The translations under genes and the position numbers were made by a program. A DNA stretch of 64,000 nucleotides from positions 13,320,268 to 13,384,267 of the forward strand of contig JABAKD010000020.1 in the NCBI GenBank assembly GCA_012845835.1, in the 5' to 3' direction. The DNA is from Undaria pinnatifida. Its lineage: Eukaryota > Sar > Phaeophyceae > Laminariales > Alariaceae. Positions 1-12,309 of this stretch are shown one piece after another; the first letter of the stretch is position 1; each line of letters begins with the position of its first letter. The notes under the pieces were generated by a model. It saw only the letters and a list, made by a program, of their open reading frames with translations. It was not told the DNA's origin and searched no databases.

Positions 1-2812
1 TCATGCGCCGCTTCCACATAGCCGTATGGGGCTCCGCTCTGCTTAGCATGCTGCTGCCGCTGACTACGGACAGCTACGGCTCTACCGGGTCGTGGTGCTG
101 GATCAAGGCCAATCCTCGGGCAGATGTGGACGTGGGGACGATGTGGCGGTACCTGGTGCTGTACTGTCCGTTGTGGACGGGTGAGTGTTGATAGGGCGGT
201 GGGGAGAGGGGCCCACAATACCTTGTTCGGAGATTTGCTGACAGGCATGCCGCGCTCAATCTTGTACCGCAAAAAATTGGCCATTGAGCTCGGGTGAATC
301 GTCCGTCCGCAGTACCAGGCACCTGCTACGTAATGACGTACCACGTAGTCAGCAGGTTGTAAACGCTGTGATAAATTTATTCGGCCGAGGCGGCGTCAAT
401 CATCGTCCGGGTAAAATTGGCGGAAATATCCTGCAGAAACGGTGGGCCGACTTTTTCGCTCGCCAAAACAATGCCACCGACCTCCAAAATTTTAGTTTCA
501 CTCTCGTACCCGAGATGCGCGATTTTTTTTCGTCCCCCACGGGTTTGCGTTGATATCCCGTGCTTTTGTGGCCTCGGGGATGCTGCGGTCCCATACATTA
601 TACCGGTCGCCCCGGTGGCGTGTCAGGTTATCCTCGAGCCTGGTATAGGTCAGTTTCGTGAGTTCGAGCCCCGCCGAGTGCATACTCGTATAAATCCGTT
701 GGGACTTTTTCTTGTGCACAAATTGACTTGCGGAAAGCGCGAGAGCGTGAGTTAGCAACATTCGATGAAAAATCCACGAGCAGTGGGATTGCTGAACCCT
801 ATGCGCGATAAAAAAATGAAGGCAAGAGCCGGGGGGGGGGGAATGGACGACACCTGTGACCACGGCTTGTCCAGAAGCTGGAAAGTACAAGTGTGAGAAG
901 AAAAAAAGAGACGAAAAAAAACATTGATAAGGGGTCATCGTCGGGGCCCTCGTTTATTGTGCGCGTGTAACCCCGTGCTGACTTTTTTGTTTTGCGTCTT
1001 TTTCGCGGTTCCGTCGGTGTGTCGCGTCTCCGCCCGTCGGTGTTTCGCGTTTCCGTCTGTCTCTGCATACGGGCAACGCAGCTATCATGTTCAACATCGT
1101 CGTATACGTGCGGATCGTCGGTGTTGTTCGAAGGTAAGGTATTTGCAACTTACAGGCACATTAGTGTGTGTCGTCGCCCGAGAAGAAGCAAGATCCGAAG
1201 CCCGTTTTTTAGTAGGTGGTAGTGAACAACCGGCCGAAGCAAGTCTGGAGTTTACGTCTATCTCGCAGCTGTCATCTCCGTCGTTTCGTCGTTACCCATC
1301 GATCCCCCCCCCTCTGTTAGCACGTGGTTGTACAGGTTATCCCTGACCAGGTAGTGGTGCATTTGATATTTTATTGCCAAATGGTGGGAAGGGATAACCT
1401 GTCAGACCACTTTGTCAGTGCATCAGAGTATCGCCTCTCACTCCCTTCGCCCTCCCCCCGACCCACCCCGGAATCAGTACACGGCTTCATGCAACTCGCC
1501 CTTTACCTCACCGCGCTTCTCACTTTTCGAAGGCAACGTCTGTCTGGTCGGCGAAAACCCGATGTGCTCCGTCCGGGCATTGTAGGGATGCGAAGGTCTG
1601 TATGTTTGAAAACTACGGCTATGCATGATATGAGCACACACACCCCAGCCCCGCCCCTCCCCCTTCGGGCTATACCCCCCCCCCCGCTCGCGGTACGTAT
1701 TATCTTATTCTTCCCTCCCGCCTCTCCTCGGTGGTGTCAGATTTTCGACGGGCATCGATGGCGGTGCCGCCGACGGGTCGACCATCGGACCCTCGGCCGA
1801 GCAGCAGACGCGCATGACCAAGTTCGTCAAGCGCCTGGTGTGGTACCCCGCCGTGCTCATCGTTTCGTGGACCTTCGCGACTATCAACCGCATACAGAAC
1901 GCCGCGCATCCGGACAACCCCATATTTGGTCTCTTTCTGCTGCACGTGAGCTGTCCGCAATATTTTAGGCACGGTAGTGGTGGTCCCTTATTCTGACGCT
2001 AGTTGTTCCCATCTGTGCCAAACTAATTCACAGGCGCCATAGCGGGCAACGGGCACTATAGAGGAACCACTACTGTACTTGGGTGAATATCGAATATAGA
2101 AATAAGCTGGCTGATTATATTTAGCAGTCGTCGTGTACTCGTGATATTTTTTTTTTTGCCGAGATTCGGGTTTTCGATTGTGCCAGTAGGCGTTTACGAT
2201 GTTGTCGTCACGTTAGAGCTAATAATGGAATCGCGCCGGGGCGTGGGTTGGAGAAGCATTCGGTGCTTGCGCGATGGGACGATCGGGGTTGTCTGGATGA
2301 GGTGCAAGGTCTCCTATATGTTTTGCCTGCCCGTGGTGGGCTGACCGACCCCTACGATAACAGCTGCGTAGGCGGCGTGCTGTAATTCAACTATCGCATC
2401 GCACGCTTAGAAGCATCTCGGGACCAGCGGTCGTCTACTGTAAGTGTTATTGACTACTGGTAACTGCAAATAGTAACTTGTTCTCAAGCTACTTCGTTAG
2501 TTCCTCAGTACCCCCCTCCCCCCCCCCCTCTGCCGCTCGCGCCCCCGCCTCCTTTGCCCACCCCCCCCCCGGCTCCTCCGCGATGGGTAGACTAGCCTAG
2601 TCGCTTTCCAGGGTTTCCTTAATGCGGTGGTGTACGGCTCCACGGACGCGGTTAGCGCAGCCGTTGCGAAGGGGCCTATCGTTGGCAGGATTTGGAAGGC
2701 GTTAGGTAGAGACGGGGGGACGGGGGAAGCACAATTGGGCGGGGCGCGGAGCGGACTGGACCCGGAGGATGAGGAGGGCCCGGCGGATTTGGCAATGGGG
2801 AACCCAAGGTAA
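1..2812 (+). CDS. 3' part of a cAMP-receptor/GCR1-like G-protein-coupled receptor
   Basis: This is a seven-helix plasma-membrane receptor of the slime-mould cAMP receptor/plant GCR1 class, cut off by the left window edge. Four exons are seen: 1-180, 1082-1133, 1741-1945 and 2612-2812. The first carries a helix, then the family-like YGSTGSWCWI loop and the start of helix 5 (YLVLYCPLW). The 52-base second exon completes helix 5 (AIMFNIVVYVRI). The third has a short hydrophilic loop and helix 6 with LVWYPAVLIVSWTFATINRI. The fourth begins GFLNAVVYG, the end of helix 7, and gives an acidic tail stopping at 2812. Phases of the first three exons match exactly (1, then 2). About seven residues expected between LFLLH and GFLN are missing, so a micro-exon probably lies in 1946-2611. 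A GTAAGG donor at 2809 overlaps the stop, so the tail could continue. The ligand cannot be told. Confidence 0.75.
605..895 (+). mobile_element. tRNA-derived SINE, copy 1
   Basis: The head GCCCCGGTGGCGTGTCAGG followed about 45 bases later by GAGTTCGAGCCCC resembles the A and B boxes of an RNA polymerase III promoter. The body contains GCGAGAGCGTGAGTTAGC, a G-run and the tail CACCTGTGACCACGGCTTG. A second copy in the opposite orientation lies at 33490-33775 and matches over the whole length, which defines the unit at about 290 bases. It sits in an intron of the receptor gene. Confidence 0.7.
1505..1690 (+). repeat. C-tailed dispersed repeat, copy 1
   Basis: This shares a body of about 130 bases with 4535-4715 and 19885-20036. 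Shared words include TGTCTGCCTGGT (TGTCTGTCTGGT here), CCGATGTGCTCCGTCC, GGCATTGTAGGGATGCGA and GGCTATGCATGA. It ends in an ATGAGCAC-like word followed by C-rich sequence. Nothing coding was recognised in it. Confidence 0.6.
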
Positions 2813-3180
2813 GGAGTGCTGGTACCGCATGAGCCGCCTGTCGTCGATGACTTTTATCGCGGGAAACTGATAGTCGCGACTATATACGGGGACATTTAGG
2901 AGCCATCTCCGGTTTTCAGGCTTTGCCCTCCGCTGTGCTAGGGGTTTCCACCTTGCGTGATGTGCGTGACCGCGAGGGGGGTGGGGGATGAGGGTTGCAA
3001 TGATGCGGTTAATGTTGGTTTAATGAGGGTACCACGATTGTTTGCGAGGGCATGGGAGTGTCTCTGGACATGAGTCAGTGCTCGGTGCCGCAGGTAGTCC
3101 GCTCAAGAATCATCGTCTGTTGGGGTGTGCGCGCAATCTCCTCCCCGCTTCTAGAGATCTTGAAGGAATGCCCTTGGGAT
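2813..3180. other. Gene-free spacer
   Basis: Apart from the possible continuation of the receptor gene past the donor at 2809, no coding, RNA or repeat signal was recognised here. Confidence 0.5.
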
Positions 3181-3184
3181 GCAC

Positions 3185-4262
3185 ACATATTACGTTGAAA
3201 GGGTAAATCACAAGTAGGCAAGATGGATGCGATCCTAACAGACCCGCACCTAGACACTGGGATTAAATAGTGTATTCTGATGGATGTGATTGTACCAAAG
3301 TTAGAGTATGCAGGAGAAGTATGGGAAGGGAACACGAAGTTCGTGAAAAAACTGGAAACAGCACAGATGACAGCAGCTAAACAGATACTAGGATGCTCAA
3401 GTACGACGATTAATACAGAACTAGGAATGTACCCACTTAAAACAAATAGAGACGTGAGAAAGTTGAAAGGGCTATAGTAAGTAAAGAATTGCCGAAAAAG
3501 AGGTTGCCAGCCATAGTTGATAGGGCTGTATGAGAGAAAATAACAAAAGGGCGAGCTGGAATAGGATGGGATAACGTAATCGAGAAATATGGAAGGTTTA
3601 GGTGGAGACCAAGAATAGGTACTGCTGTCTGTAGAGAAGTTTGGCGGATGTAAGACGGAAGTAAAAGAAAGACTAGAAGAGAGGGAAAGGCTGGCGCTGA
3701 GGAAGAAGGTGCAAGAGGAGAAACACGTTAAAGATATACGGGGGGTTGAGGGAAGGTATTGGAATGAAAACGTATGTGCACGGCCCAATGGACTATTAAT
3801 ACGCGAAAAAGCTGAAACTGCGATTTCGTGAAAGGGACCTGGACCTACCAGAAAGAGATATACCAATAGTCGGGAGGAAAAGGACGTGACTACACATATG
3901 TGCCCGTGTGGCACAGCAATAAAGAGTAGGACTTAGATATTAGGAGAATGTGAAATATACAAGGAGGAACGGGATGCGTTAGAGGAGGAGATGAGGAAAT
4001 TAGACGTATGTGACATGGAAGAGTTTGGTAGAGTAGACAGTTGCGGGAAAACGATCGCTATACTAGGAGATAGATGGTGACCGCAGGCGGCGAAACAGGA
4101 CGGGGATATAGGATAAGCAAACAGTTTCTATGTAGTATATGGAAGAAGCGTAATGAGCGCCCAAATGTTGGAGGTGTCTCTATTAGGAGTAGGAACGGTG
4201 CTCCGTCTCGAAAGGGACGCGTGGTACCGTTTTTTGTTTGTCTGTTTTTTTGTTGGTCACCA
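3185..4262 (+). pseudogene. Decayed LINE-type retrotransposon, 3' part of the reverse-transcriptase ORF
   Basis: Broken frames on + read through a typical non-LTR retroelement end. From 3280 one frame gives LEYAGEVWEG and TAAKQILGCSSTT with LGMYPLKTNRDVRKLK. After stops and shifts, the sequence near 3900 gives CPCGTAIKSRT and a following GECEIYKEERD, a CxC...H/C zinc-knuckle-like C-terminus with the histidine lost. The region near 4140-4215 reads KKRNERPNVGGVSIRSRNGA. Many in-frame stops (for example at 3475 and 4077) show it is dead. The reverse-transcriptase core is absent, as in 5'-truncated LINE insertions. The last 100 bases recur at 20160-20300, so this is a family. The function is inferred from protein pattern only. 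Confidence 0.7.
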
Positions 4263-4534
4263 TGATGGTGTCAAGTAATAAAGATAATATTGTGCGGGGT
4301 GGAGAACCCTAACTCTGCGCAAGGGGAATGGCCGCATCACGTATTGTGGGTATCATACGGCACCCACGAGGCAGTTACATACCTGGTAGTAATACCCATT
4401 GCTGTCTTTGGAGTGGCCACACCAGAAAACGAAGTAACTCATTGGCGCTGTCATCCATAAGCAAGAAAGTAGGCACAAGGTGCCGAAGTCCGTCTTACGA
4501 GCGGTTCTTGGAAGGATGCAGTTCACCCTTCTTG

Positions 4535-4715
4535 CGACCCGACGAACACCTCACGGCGCTTCGCGCTTGGTGCAAGCAATGTCTGCCTGGTTGAAAACCC
4601 GACGTGCTCCGTCCCGGCATAGTAGGGATGCGACGGTCTATGGTCATACGACTACGCCCATGCACAAACTGAGTACACCCCCCCCCCACCCACCCCCCCC
4701 CTTCTCCTCCACTCC
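4535..4715 (+). repeat. C-tailed dispersed repeat, copy 2
   Basis: The sequence CTCACGGCGCTTCGCGCTTG is shared exactly with 19897-19916, followed by TGTCTGCCTGGT and the CCGACGTGCTCCGTCC word. It ends in a long C-run from about 4679. Together with copies at 1505 and 19885 it defines a C-tailed interspersed unit, possibly the tail of a retroelement. Confidence 0.65.
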
Positions 4716-7299
4716 GACCGCGATCGTTCGTTGTCGAGAATCATGTTTCTTCGTGTATTTACGGGCGAATCTGTGTTTTTATTTTTTTACGCCGAGCCAA
4801 AAGGTAGGCTTTTCTTTCGGCGTGGCTTGAGACCTGTTTTTCGGTCCGCCCCCGACCGATTTTCATCGAGACGATTGTTAGTCGAAACTCAGCCAGCGCA
4901 CACAAGCTGACGACAGCTCTAGATATCAAGTATCCTGCCGCGCGAGTTCCTAGCAATGGCTGCGTTATCTCATTTTCATCGGTTTTGTGTTGGGCGCACT
5001 CGCACTGCCGCTCCCCCTGTCCATGTCCACCCGCGCAGGTACGGTGATGGTGAAGACTCTCTGGGCGGCTTCGGCGGCGAGGAGCACACTTCCTCGGCCA
5101 AGCTGGGCGAGGTGGAAGGCGGAGGGGCCCGAGTGACGGGGTCGGACACGTACGCGCAGAACGATATCGACGATGTCGAGGTCTACAACGCTTCCCAGCA
5201 GTCCAGATGGTGATACACATAATGTCGTATACCTGGTAACACGCGTGACAAGCCCGATAGTACACCCCCTGGGATGATTTTTAGAGCGAATTCGATCCAA
5301 AAAGAGGGGGGCACCTAGGGTGAATTGTCCGCACCTTTTTCCTTCCAGCACGAGGGGGGAACGCACACAGCGAAAGCGGTCGCTTTGGGACGATCTGGTC
5401 GAGATATGTTTGACTGTAAACGCATCGCTAGGCCAGAGAAACGCCTTGGAATGTCGTTCTTGTGTGGTACTGGTATGTTGCATGTTACACGGTAATACGG
5501 ACGCAATTTCACCTGTAATACGAGTAAATAGCTCCCGCTCGGCCCCGCCTACCCATGGAAGTTTTTCGGTGTGACACACACATCGTCTTTTGGGCGGGGC
5601 TTATATAATTCACGCGGTCTTACGAGTCTCATGTATGGCTCTCGTTTTTTTTGCGGGGTTCCGTTTGGTTGAAGGGGGGGCTGAGGCAAGATGGGACGGG
5701 GGAAGGGCAGGGCGAGATGAGAGGCGGGGGAAGGTGTAAGGGAGGGGGTCAAGGCTCGCTTGTACGCTTCGCTGGTTCGCTCGTCGGTTCGGCTTGTTTG
5801 TTACGGTAAGGCCCCAAAACCGATCACCGCCAGGACCTCCACCGCCACCACCGCCGCCACCACCGCCGCCACCGTATGATACCATGCGGCCGGGCGGATC
5901 ATCGCTCCGGAGTTGCCCCTGGTGCTGCTGCCGTGCTGCTGCCCTGTGTAAAAACCACGTGGTATCGGGCTGCTGCTGATGATGATGATTATGATGATTT
6001 TGCTGCCGTTGTCTTTCGACCAGACCCTCGGTGGAGATGTTCGCATCTTGTGTCCAGGCGGTTCAAGTCGATTTTTACATGCCTCGCCACCGCCTTTTGT
6101 CAGACGCCTCTGGATACAGTAAGTGAGCGCTACGTACACACAGTAAATTATTTTGCCGTGCGAGTCGTGTTTGTTCCTTGGTTTCTTTGTTCCTCTTTGT
6201 TGAAAGTTGCCTGCGAAGGGCTTGCGCTCCCTCTCTGCAGCTAGAGCTTTCGTTGTAGGTATCCTATGTTATGGCAGAGCACATGGCACTTACAGCTGAT
6301 ACCGTCGTGTAGATATAGGGCAGTCGGCAGGACGACAAAAAGTGTCGTAATATGTAGGCCGGACCAAAAACTGTTGTAAGTTTTATTGTTGTCTGTGGGG
6401 CTTTCTTTAGTCGTTTTTTTTTTTTTTATCTTGATACTTGGGGTTCATTCAGCATCCGCCAATTCCGCCGCAGAAGCGGCGCACGTAGCATGTAAAAGTA
6501 GAAGCGTCGTAGACGCGCTGTATTTTCTCCCGTCATTTTGTTTTTTGGGGCGACACTGCCGTCGCCTGGCTTTCTTGGTCGGCGAACATATTAATACTAT
6601 ATGTAAATGAACACTCAAGACTCGTCGGCCGGGTCGGGGTGGCCGCCGCAAGGATATGAGAGTCCTCGTGAGGAACGAGGCTACAATCGGGGGCGTCGCT
6701 TGTAGGCTTCGGTTGACCGAGCGGCTACACCCCTGCTGTACTTGTTTGCAAAGTTTGGCTTTTAGGCGTTTTAGAATCGCAATGTGCACCGCGCCATACA
6801 ATAATTCATACAATAGTTTGTTCCGCTCGGCCAAAAAAAACTACAGTAGTAATAGTTGCGACTATCTAGCTCTTTGGTTCGTTGGGCGTGGTACGGAGCC
6901 AGTTGAACATCCGTCCTATAAATGATGGTGAACGTGGAAGTATCCTTTTTTTTGTGTTACCAGGTATAATGTATAAATCCCTTTGGGGTTTAGTTTCTGG
7001 TTTGGCTGTAACTCATACGGCTATCTTTTTTGGAAAGCTTTTTTTTTTTTTATTGCGGATGATTACTTCCGCCTCAGGGCCATGACGGCCAGACGCGCTC
7101 GCGGCTTCCGCACGTGTTCACCCGCCGCCATCTGAGGAGTCTCGCGGTCCTGCTTGCTGAGCCCGGCGAGCAATCCCGGAAAAAACGAAAAAGTTCCAAC
7201 AAATTGACGTCACTTGTGCTCAAAGCCTAAAGTGCCTGAATTCAAGACTATTTATCGCATCCAGCATACTGAAACAGTTCATTATATGCTGATACAGGC

Positions 7300-7615
7300 T
7301 GGTTCGCGTTAAAAAAACCCAAAGTTTTTCCCCGGCGAATGTCCACGCCGTTCTTTCGATCCACACAATGAAATTTTGCACACGCCTTTTATGTGTCCTT
7401 GCGAAGACCTCACCCGATGCTTGTTGTTTGTGTTGTTTGTTTTTGCCTGATTTTTCGTCAGTTAAGATTTTTCGGAGAATGTGGACCACCTTAGCCCATG
7501 TTTCTCGACAAGAAAAAAAACACGCGGGTCAGACCTTGGGATGGGCATGTAGAACACGTGTGCAAAAATTCAGGGTCTATCTCTCAAAAACGGCGTGGGC
7601 ATTTGGACTTTTTTT
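7300..7615. repeat. Imperfect inverted repeat (fold-back)
   Basis: The left arm around 7340-7400 reads GTCCACGCCGTTCTTTCGAT then AAATTTTGCACACG. The complement of 7560-7605 reads TGCCCACGCCGTTTTTGAGA then AATTTTTGCACACG. The arms face each other around a centre near 7475. This could be a decayed fold-back transposon. No coding function was seen. Confidence 0.5.
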
Positions 7616-7624
7616 TATAGAAAT

Positions 7625-7690
7625 ATTTCAAGGACGTCAGCCGTGAGTTCGACGAATTTCGGGGCAATACTCATCTTTGCAAGCTGCGTT
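7625..7690 (-). repeat. Dispersed repeat family with GCTTGCAAAGATGAG core, copy
   Basis: On the minus strand it reads GCAGCTTGCAAAGATGAGTA, then a TTGACC... block and CTCACGGCTGACGTC. The same block in direct orientation occurs at 7866-7945, so the two enclose about 320 bases as an imperfect inverted pair, which resembles a MITE. Confidence 0.6.
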
Positions 7691-7865
7691 GTTGGCACTT
7701 GTGATATACTTTGTGGGTGAGTTTTTAAATGGGACGGGTCCTATTATTTTGTTTAAATATATATAGTCTATATATGTTTTGTTTTTTCTCCACTATAATG
7801 GTGTTGGTATTTTTTCTTTAGGTGGGGAATTTTGAGCTAGATCTAACATCATATATATTATATAT

Positions 7866-7945
7866 AGATCGGAGGATCACACACAATGTTGCGAAGATCA
7901 GTGTCGACCAAATCCTTGATCTCATAGCTGGAGTGTATTTTAATA
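7866..7945 (+). repeat. Dispersed GCTTGCAAAGATGAG-family repeat, copy
   Basis: It reads GATCGGAGGATCACACACAA, then GTTGCGAAGATCAGTGTCGA and CTCATAGCTGGAGTGTATTT. It is the right partner of the copy at 7625-7690. Confidence 0.55.
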
Positions 7946-8534
7946 TTATATGTGACCTAATCCTCTTGAAAACCCTTTCCCCCCCCCCCGCCCACCCCCT
8001 TTTTTTTCTCTTTTTTTCCCCTCGCTTTCTCTTGCTTAAACGCCCCACATAATATCGAAATCCGCCAGAGTAATGAACACTTCCACGCCCTGGATATCGC
8101 CTCGTTATCGTTTTAGAGCCGTCCATGCCGCTGCTGCAATTCCCACCCATCCCCGCCCCCAACGCCCCCTCCTTCCTCACCACCCGCACCATCGCCTAGA
8201 CCTAGCACCACGCGTATAGCAAACCCCTACATCTATGCGACCTAAACCCCTCCCCCCCCGCCCCCCTCCCCCACGAGAAGGATTGATAGTTTCCACGCAC
8301 AAATTGACCTGCCCCACCCGTCCCCTCCCCCCCCCTCCCCCCCTCCCGCCCCCCTTTTGATCAAAAATCAGGCCCCCACGACCTTAAAAACTCCGCCCTC
8401 CCCTCACCGGTTATTCGACTTACAGTATTCACTTGATAAACTGATGCATTTCCTTCCACAGCTGTCAGATTTTGTCCCCCTCAGAAACGGGTTTTATAGT
8501 TTCCGCGCACAGACTGCCTAACATCGCCCTGTTG

Positions 8535-8700
8535 ACCCTGACTGCTACACTGTAGTTGCAAGGGGAGTCGCCGACCTATATCCTTAATGATGACACACAA
8601 CCCGTAATACGCGCGATCGGAGTATCACACACAGCTTGCAAAGATGAGTTTCGACAAAATATTCGATCTCACAGCTGGAGTGTATTTTAATTTTTATAAT
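8535..8700 (+). repeat. Dispersed GCTTGCAAAGATGAG-family repeat, long copy
   Basis: The longer form starts with TTGACCCTG, a GGGGAGTCGCCGACCTAT word and CGCGATCGGAGTATCACAC, then the GCTTGCAAAGATGAGTTTCG core and CTCACAGCTGGAGTGTATTT. Comparable long copies lie at 16755-16915 (reverse), 25845-26000 and 58240-58425, which gives a unit of roughly 160-190 bases. Confidence 0.6.
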
Positions 8701-8954
8701 ATATTTATTGCTGTAGTTTCCACTATACTGCTCTATCATATGTGTGGTAGGTGGTTCATTTTGTTTTTTCTCTGCTTTAATATCGGAAGGAGTACGCGAA
8801 TACAGAGTATTACTAGTTACCAGGTATCTTATATGTTAATATTAATACGGCTAATACGGCATTCGAGAATAAAAGTCGGCTACCCCCCCCAAAAAAAGAA
8901 AAAAAACTCTGTGGGACGTGAACCCACGGTTCCAAATTGATACGCTGTCACTCT

Positions 8955-9035
8955 AACATTATATAAAAATATTTTCAGGACGTCAGCCGTGAGTTCGACG
9001 AATTTCGGGTCAATACTCATTTTTTCAAGCTGATT
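8955..9035 (-). repeat. Dispersed GCTTGCAAAGATGAG-family repeat, reverse copy
   Basis: The stretch GACGTCAGCCGTGAGTTCGA is identical to that at 7637-7656 and 50341-50360 apart from single changes. It is followed by ATTTCGGGTCAATACTCAT. Confidence 0.6.
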
Positions 9036-11289
9036 GTTGGTACAACACTTACTTGTAATATACGATGTAGGTTAGTTTTTTCTTAATGGGAGGGATCCTA
9101 TTCTTTTGTTGAAAAAAATGTTCTTCTCCACTATAATGATTGTGCGAAAAAAAGCGAGGGAAGACACGTTATTTCCTTCAAATTACTTGGTTTTAGTGTA
9201 GGATCCAGTTTTTTCGCTAGATTCTGCTTAATGTTGAACATATCGGCAGGTCAGATCTTCGATTTTTTGCGCGAAAATTTCTGCAGACATCCCTTGGAGT
9301 ACGTCCAACCGGATCGTGCAAAGTGCGGCGCAATTTTTTTTCGCCCCCGCTGGGAAAAAGCCTGAATATTATTGAAAACATTGAAAGGCCTGTCATTGGT
9401 CGATACGAGTTTCGCTCCTAGAGAGCCCGACGCCGGTACATTTTGTTTTGGCCATGTCATCCTCTTCCACTGGTCATGAGGGTCACTATGACACCAAATA
9501 TTCACTCTTTTGACTCAATATTGCGAGCGGTATTCGTGGGGGAGAGAATTTGTGTTTTTCATTTGAACCCCAGCCTGTAGCTGTTGACTAACCCCTCTTT
9601 AAGAATATACTGCTCGAACCAGTGTACTGGCTACTTGACCAAGTGTCTCTTAATACTGGCCTTCGAAACTTGAATACCAATTAATTATCGATTGTGATGT
9701 GCGCACTTGCCTATTTTCGGTAAAATTATGCTTTGAACTTGTCCCGCAAATATTGTCTAGACTATACCGCACAAAAAGATACCTGGTACTCTAACACAAG
9801 GTATTCAACATAACCCTCCCCTCACAACATTTGTAACACAACATAACAGGGGACGAGTAGCATTTTTACCAGCTGATTTTTACTGAGTCAAGATTCGACT
9901 TCCTAGAAACCTGCATCGAGGCTTTATTAAAGCGTTCCTCGACAGGGGCCCGACGCACGGTGTGCGCCCATGCAGCGAAAGCAATCACGACCAGGCATGT
10001 TTTTGCGGCCTAGACACGCGTAGACCGTAGAGCCTTTGGTACACTCTCGACAGGTCATGAGTTGTGACAGCTCGACCATCCTTTACCTGATTGCTGCAAC
10101 GAGGATTCAAGACCACATGGTTGACAATATATTATCCCTTTTGGAAGTGCATGCCACATTCTTGGGGAACAATCTACTTGGAATTAGAGGGGGGGGAAAT
10201 GCTTTACAGTTCAACGCCTACCCAAAAAGGGTCCCAGCTGCATGTGAATGTGTTCCAGTTCCCACTTTTCGAAGATAAGAGGACACGGAGGCGCAATTGG
10301 AAAACACACAATTCCTGCACGCACAGCACTGTCGTGGCCAAGAGTCGCATCCCCGAAGGGTATCGGCCGGGGCGTTTTGAATCACGAAACGTTTCACGCA
10401 CGTCGGAGAGATCACGATCTAGATCCTATAGATCATATATAGGCATATGAAGCGTAGAGATCATTTATGTGTCGTATTTAGTAGTTGTAGTACTACAGAT
10501 CCAACCCAGGACGCGTGCTACGATAGAGGCGTCACTTTTCGTCTGAAACGGCTTCTGAATGACGGGGCTCCTTAACCTAGGCAAAACCGTCGGAAATTGG
10601 CCATTTTTTTTTTTGCGTGATGATTATCGTTTTATACCTAGGCCATGGGATCTTTCATGCGGTAGCAGTTTTGTATTTTTTCCCAAAAAAAAAACAGTTT
10701 TTGGGAAAGGGCTCTTGAGCTCTTAAAGCGAGAAACCTCAGAAAAAAGTGGTGCACTTCTATCAAAGCACGCGTCCCAGGCAACAGGCGCTAGATCATTC
10801 AGATCAGCCTGCTCTCACCGGGCAACATGATCGATATACCAAACAGGTCATCTATAGACCAGGGATTTCTCTGCCCTGGATGACATAGGTCATATAGGTC
10901 ACGAATAGGAATATCATCTGTCCAACGTGTGAAACGTTTGGTCAGCGCGATTCACTCTTCGCCTACCCCTCCTAGCCACCAGCCGAGCTGTTTCGTCGCG
11001 CGTGGGCGAGGCGGGCGGAATTTGCGTTTCTATAGTGTTTGTCGGAGGAAAAGGGATGAAACGAGGGACACTGAGGGGACCCGTAACGTCGTTTGTTTCC
11101 CGTCGAGCCAAAACGTGATTTTTCTCGGGGTTGTGTCTGATATATAATGATGAGTTTCCGCAGGTCGCGCGGTCGCTCGGTCGCTCGACCTTGTTGCTCG
11201 GTTGATAGTTGTCAGCGGCCTTAGGCCGCGCTCGTCGCTCGCGCCGTCGCTCGGTCGGCCGCGCCGTCGCACACTCTAGTCGTCACTAA

Positions 11290-11900
11290 AACGCAGACAT
11301 CCCAATGAACGCACGACCGAAGCTATGGGCGATCCCATGGGTCATCCTATGGTGTACGGGACATCCCATGGGGCAGCCCATGGGAAAGCTCAATGGACAG
11401 TCCCTAGAAATGCGCGGCATCCTACGGTACATCCCATCCCATAGGACACCTCAAAGAGTTAAGGAGAGACTACGGGACATCCTGTGGGAAAGCGCATGGG
11501 ACTGCCCATAGGAAGTTTGACATCTCCATCCCAAGGATGCTTGACACTCCATAGGATGTTGTATCGGTCATTCCTTGAGTTTTCGTATAGGATATGCTAC
11601 AAGTTATCCAATGGGATGTCACATAGGATGTGCTATAGGACGTTTCATGGGTTATCGCATGGGATGTCCCATAAACTACCTCATGGGATATCCATATCGC
11701 ATGGGACGTCCCATGGGATATCCCAGAGAACGACCTATGGGATGCGACATCCTATCAGGTCATCTCATGGGATGCCACATGGCGCCACATGGCCATGTCC
11801 ATGAGATGCCCCGAGAGAATGACTGCGAAGGTATTGGATCTTAATTGACCTCCACGTGATGTTATATGTCCCATAGAACATCCCATTGTACATTCAGTAT
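11290..11900. repeat. CCCATGGG-based degenerate minisatellite
   Basis: About 600 bases consist of variants of the self-complementary word CCCATGGGA / TCCCATAGG spaced by short linkers, for example at 11334, 11366 and 11700. Frames through it encode only histidine-, glycine- and methionine-rich runs, so it is treated as non-coding tandem repeat. Confidence 0.7.
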
Positions 11901-12309
11901 TCGTATAATATACCATGGGAACGGTTCATGAAATGTGCCATGATTTACTGAGTATTCTGCGGTAGAATCTCCAAGCGTGTCCGTCCGTATGACTCCCTAT
12001 TATTTCCCAGTTTTTGACTGGGGTGCTCTGTGGTGAATAAGTCTTATTTTTTCCATCCGTCTGACCCCTTAATATGATACCTCACGATGACCAAGTGGGC
12101 CAGTGGGTATCAGCACCCGCCAACAACGTTTATGCATGTGTTCGACGAGATATAGATATACCTGCGGGTAGCAACTTAAAATAGCAAAAGCAAACTGCCG
12201 CAACGCTATTAAGAAGTACACACCCAAACCAAGCCCTTTAACAGCTGATGTACTTTAAATATACAATTATTAAATGCCTTTCGCAAAGCTGGTTACCATG
12301 TACTGGTTA

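Larger units (their letters stand above)
4263..12309. other. Long repeat-rich region without a recognised gene
   Basis: No spliced gene could be supported here. The region holds the separately listed dispersed repeats, a (CCA/CCG)n tract at 5825-5880, C-runs at 8230-8350, an inverted repeat at 7300-7615 and the CCCATGGG array at 11290-11900. Short open frames occur but lack codon-like composition, splice partners or family likeness. Confidence 0.5.

Noticed and set aside
8905-8955. Possible tRNA gene on minus (GGGTTCACGTCCC)
   Set aside because: Only a B-box-like half is present; no cloverleaf could be drawn.
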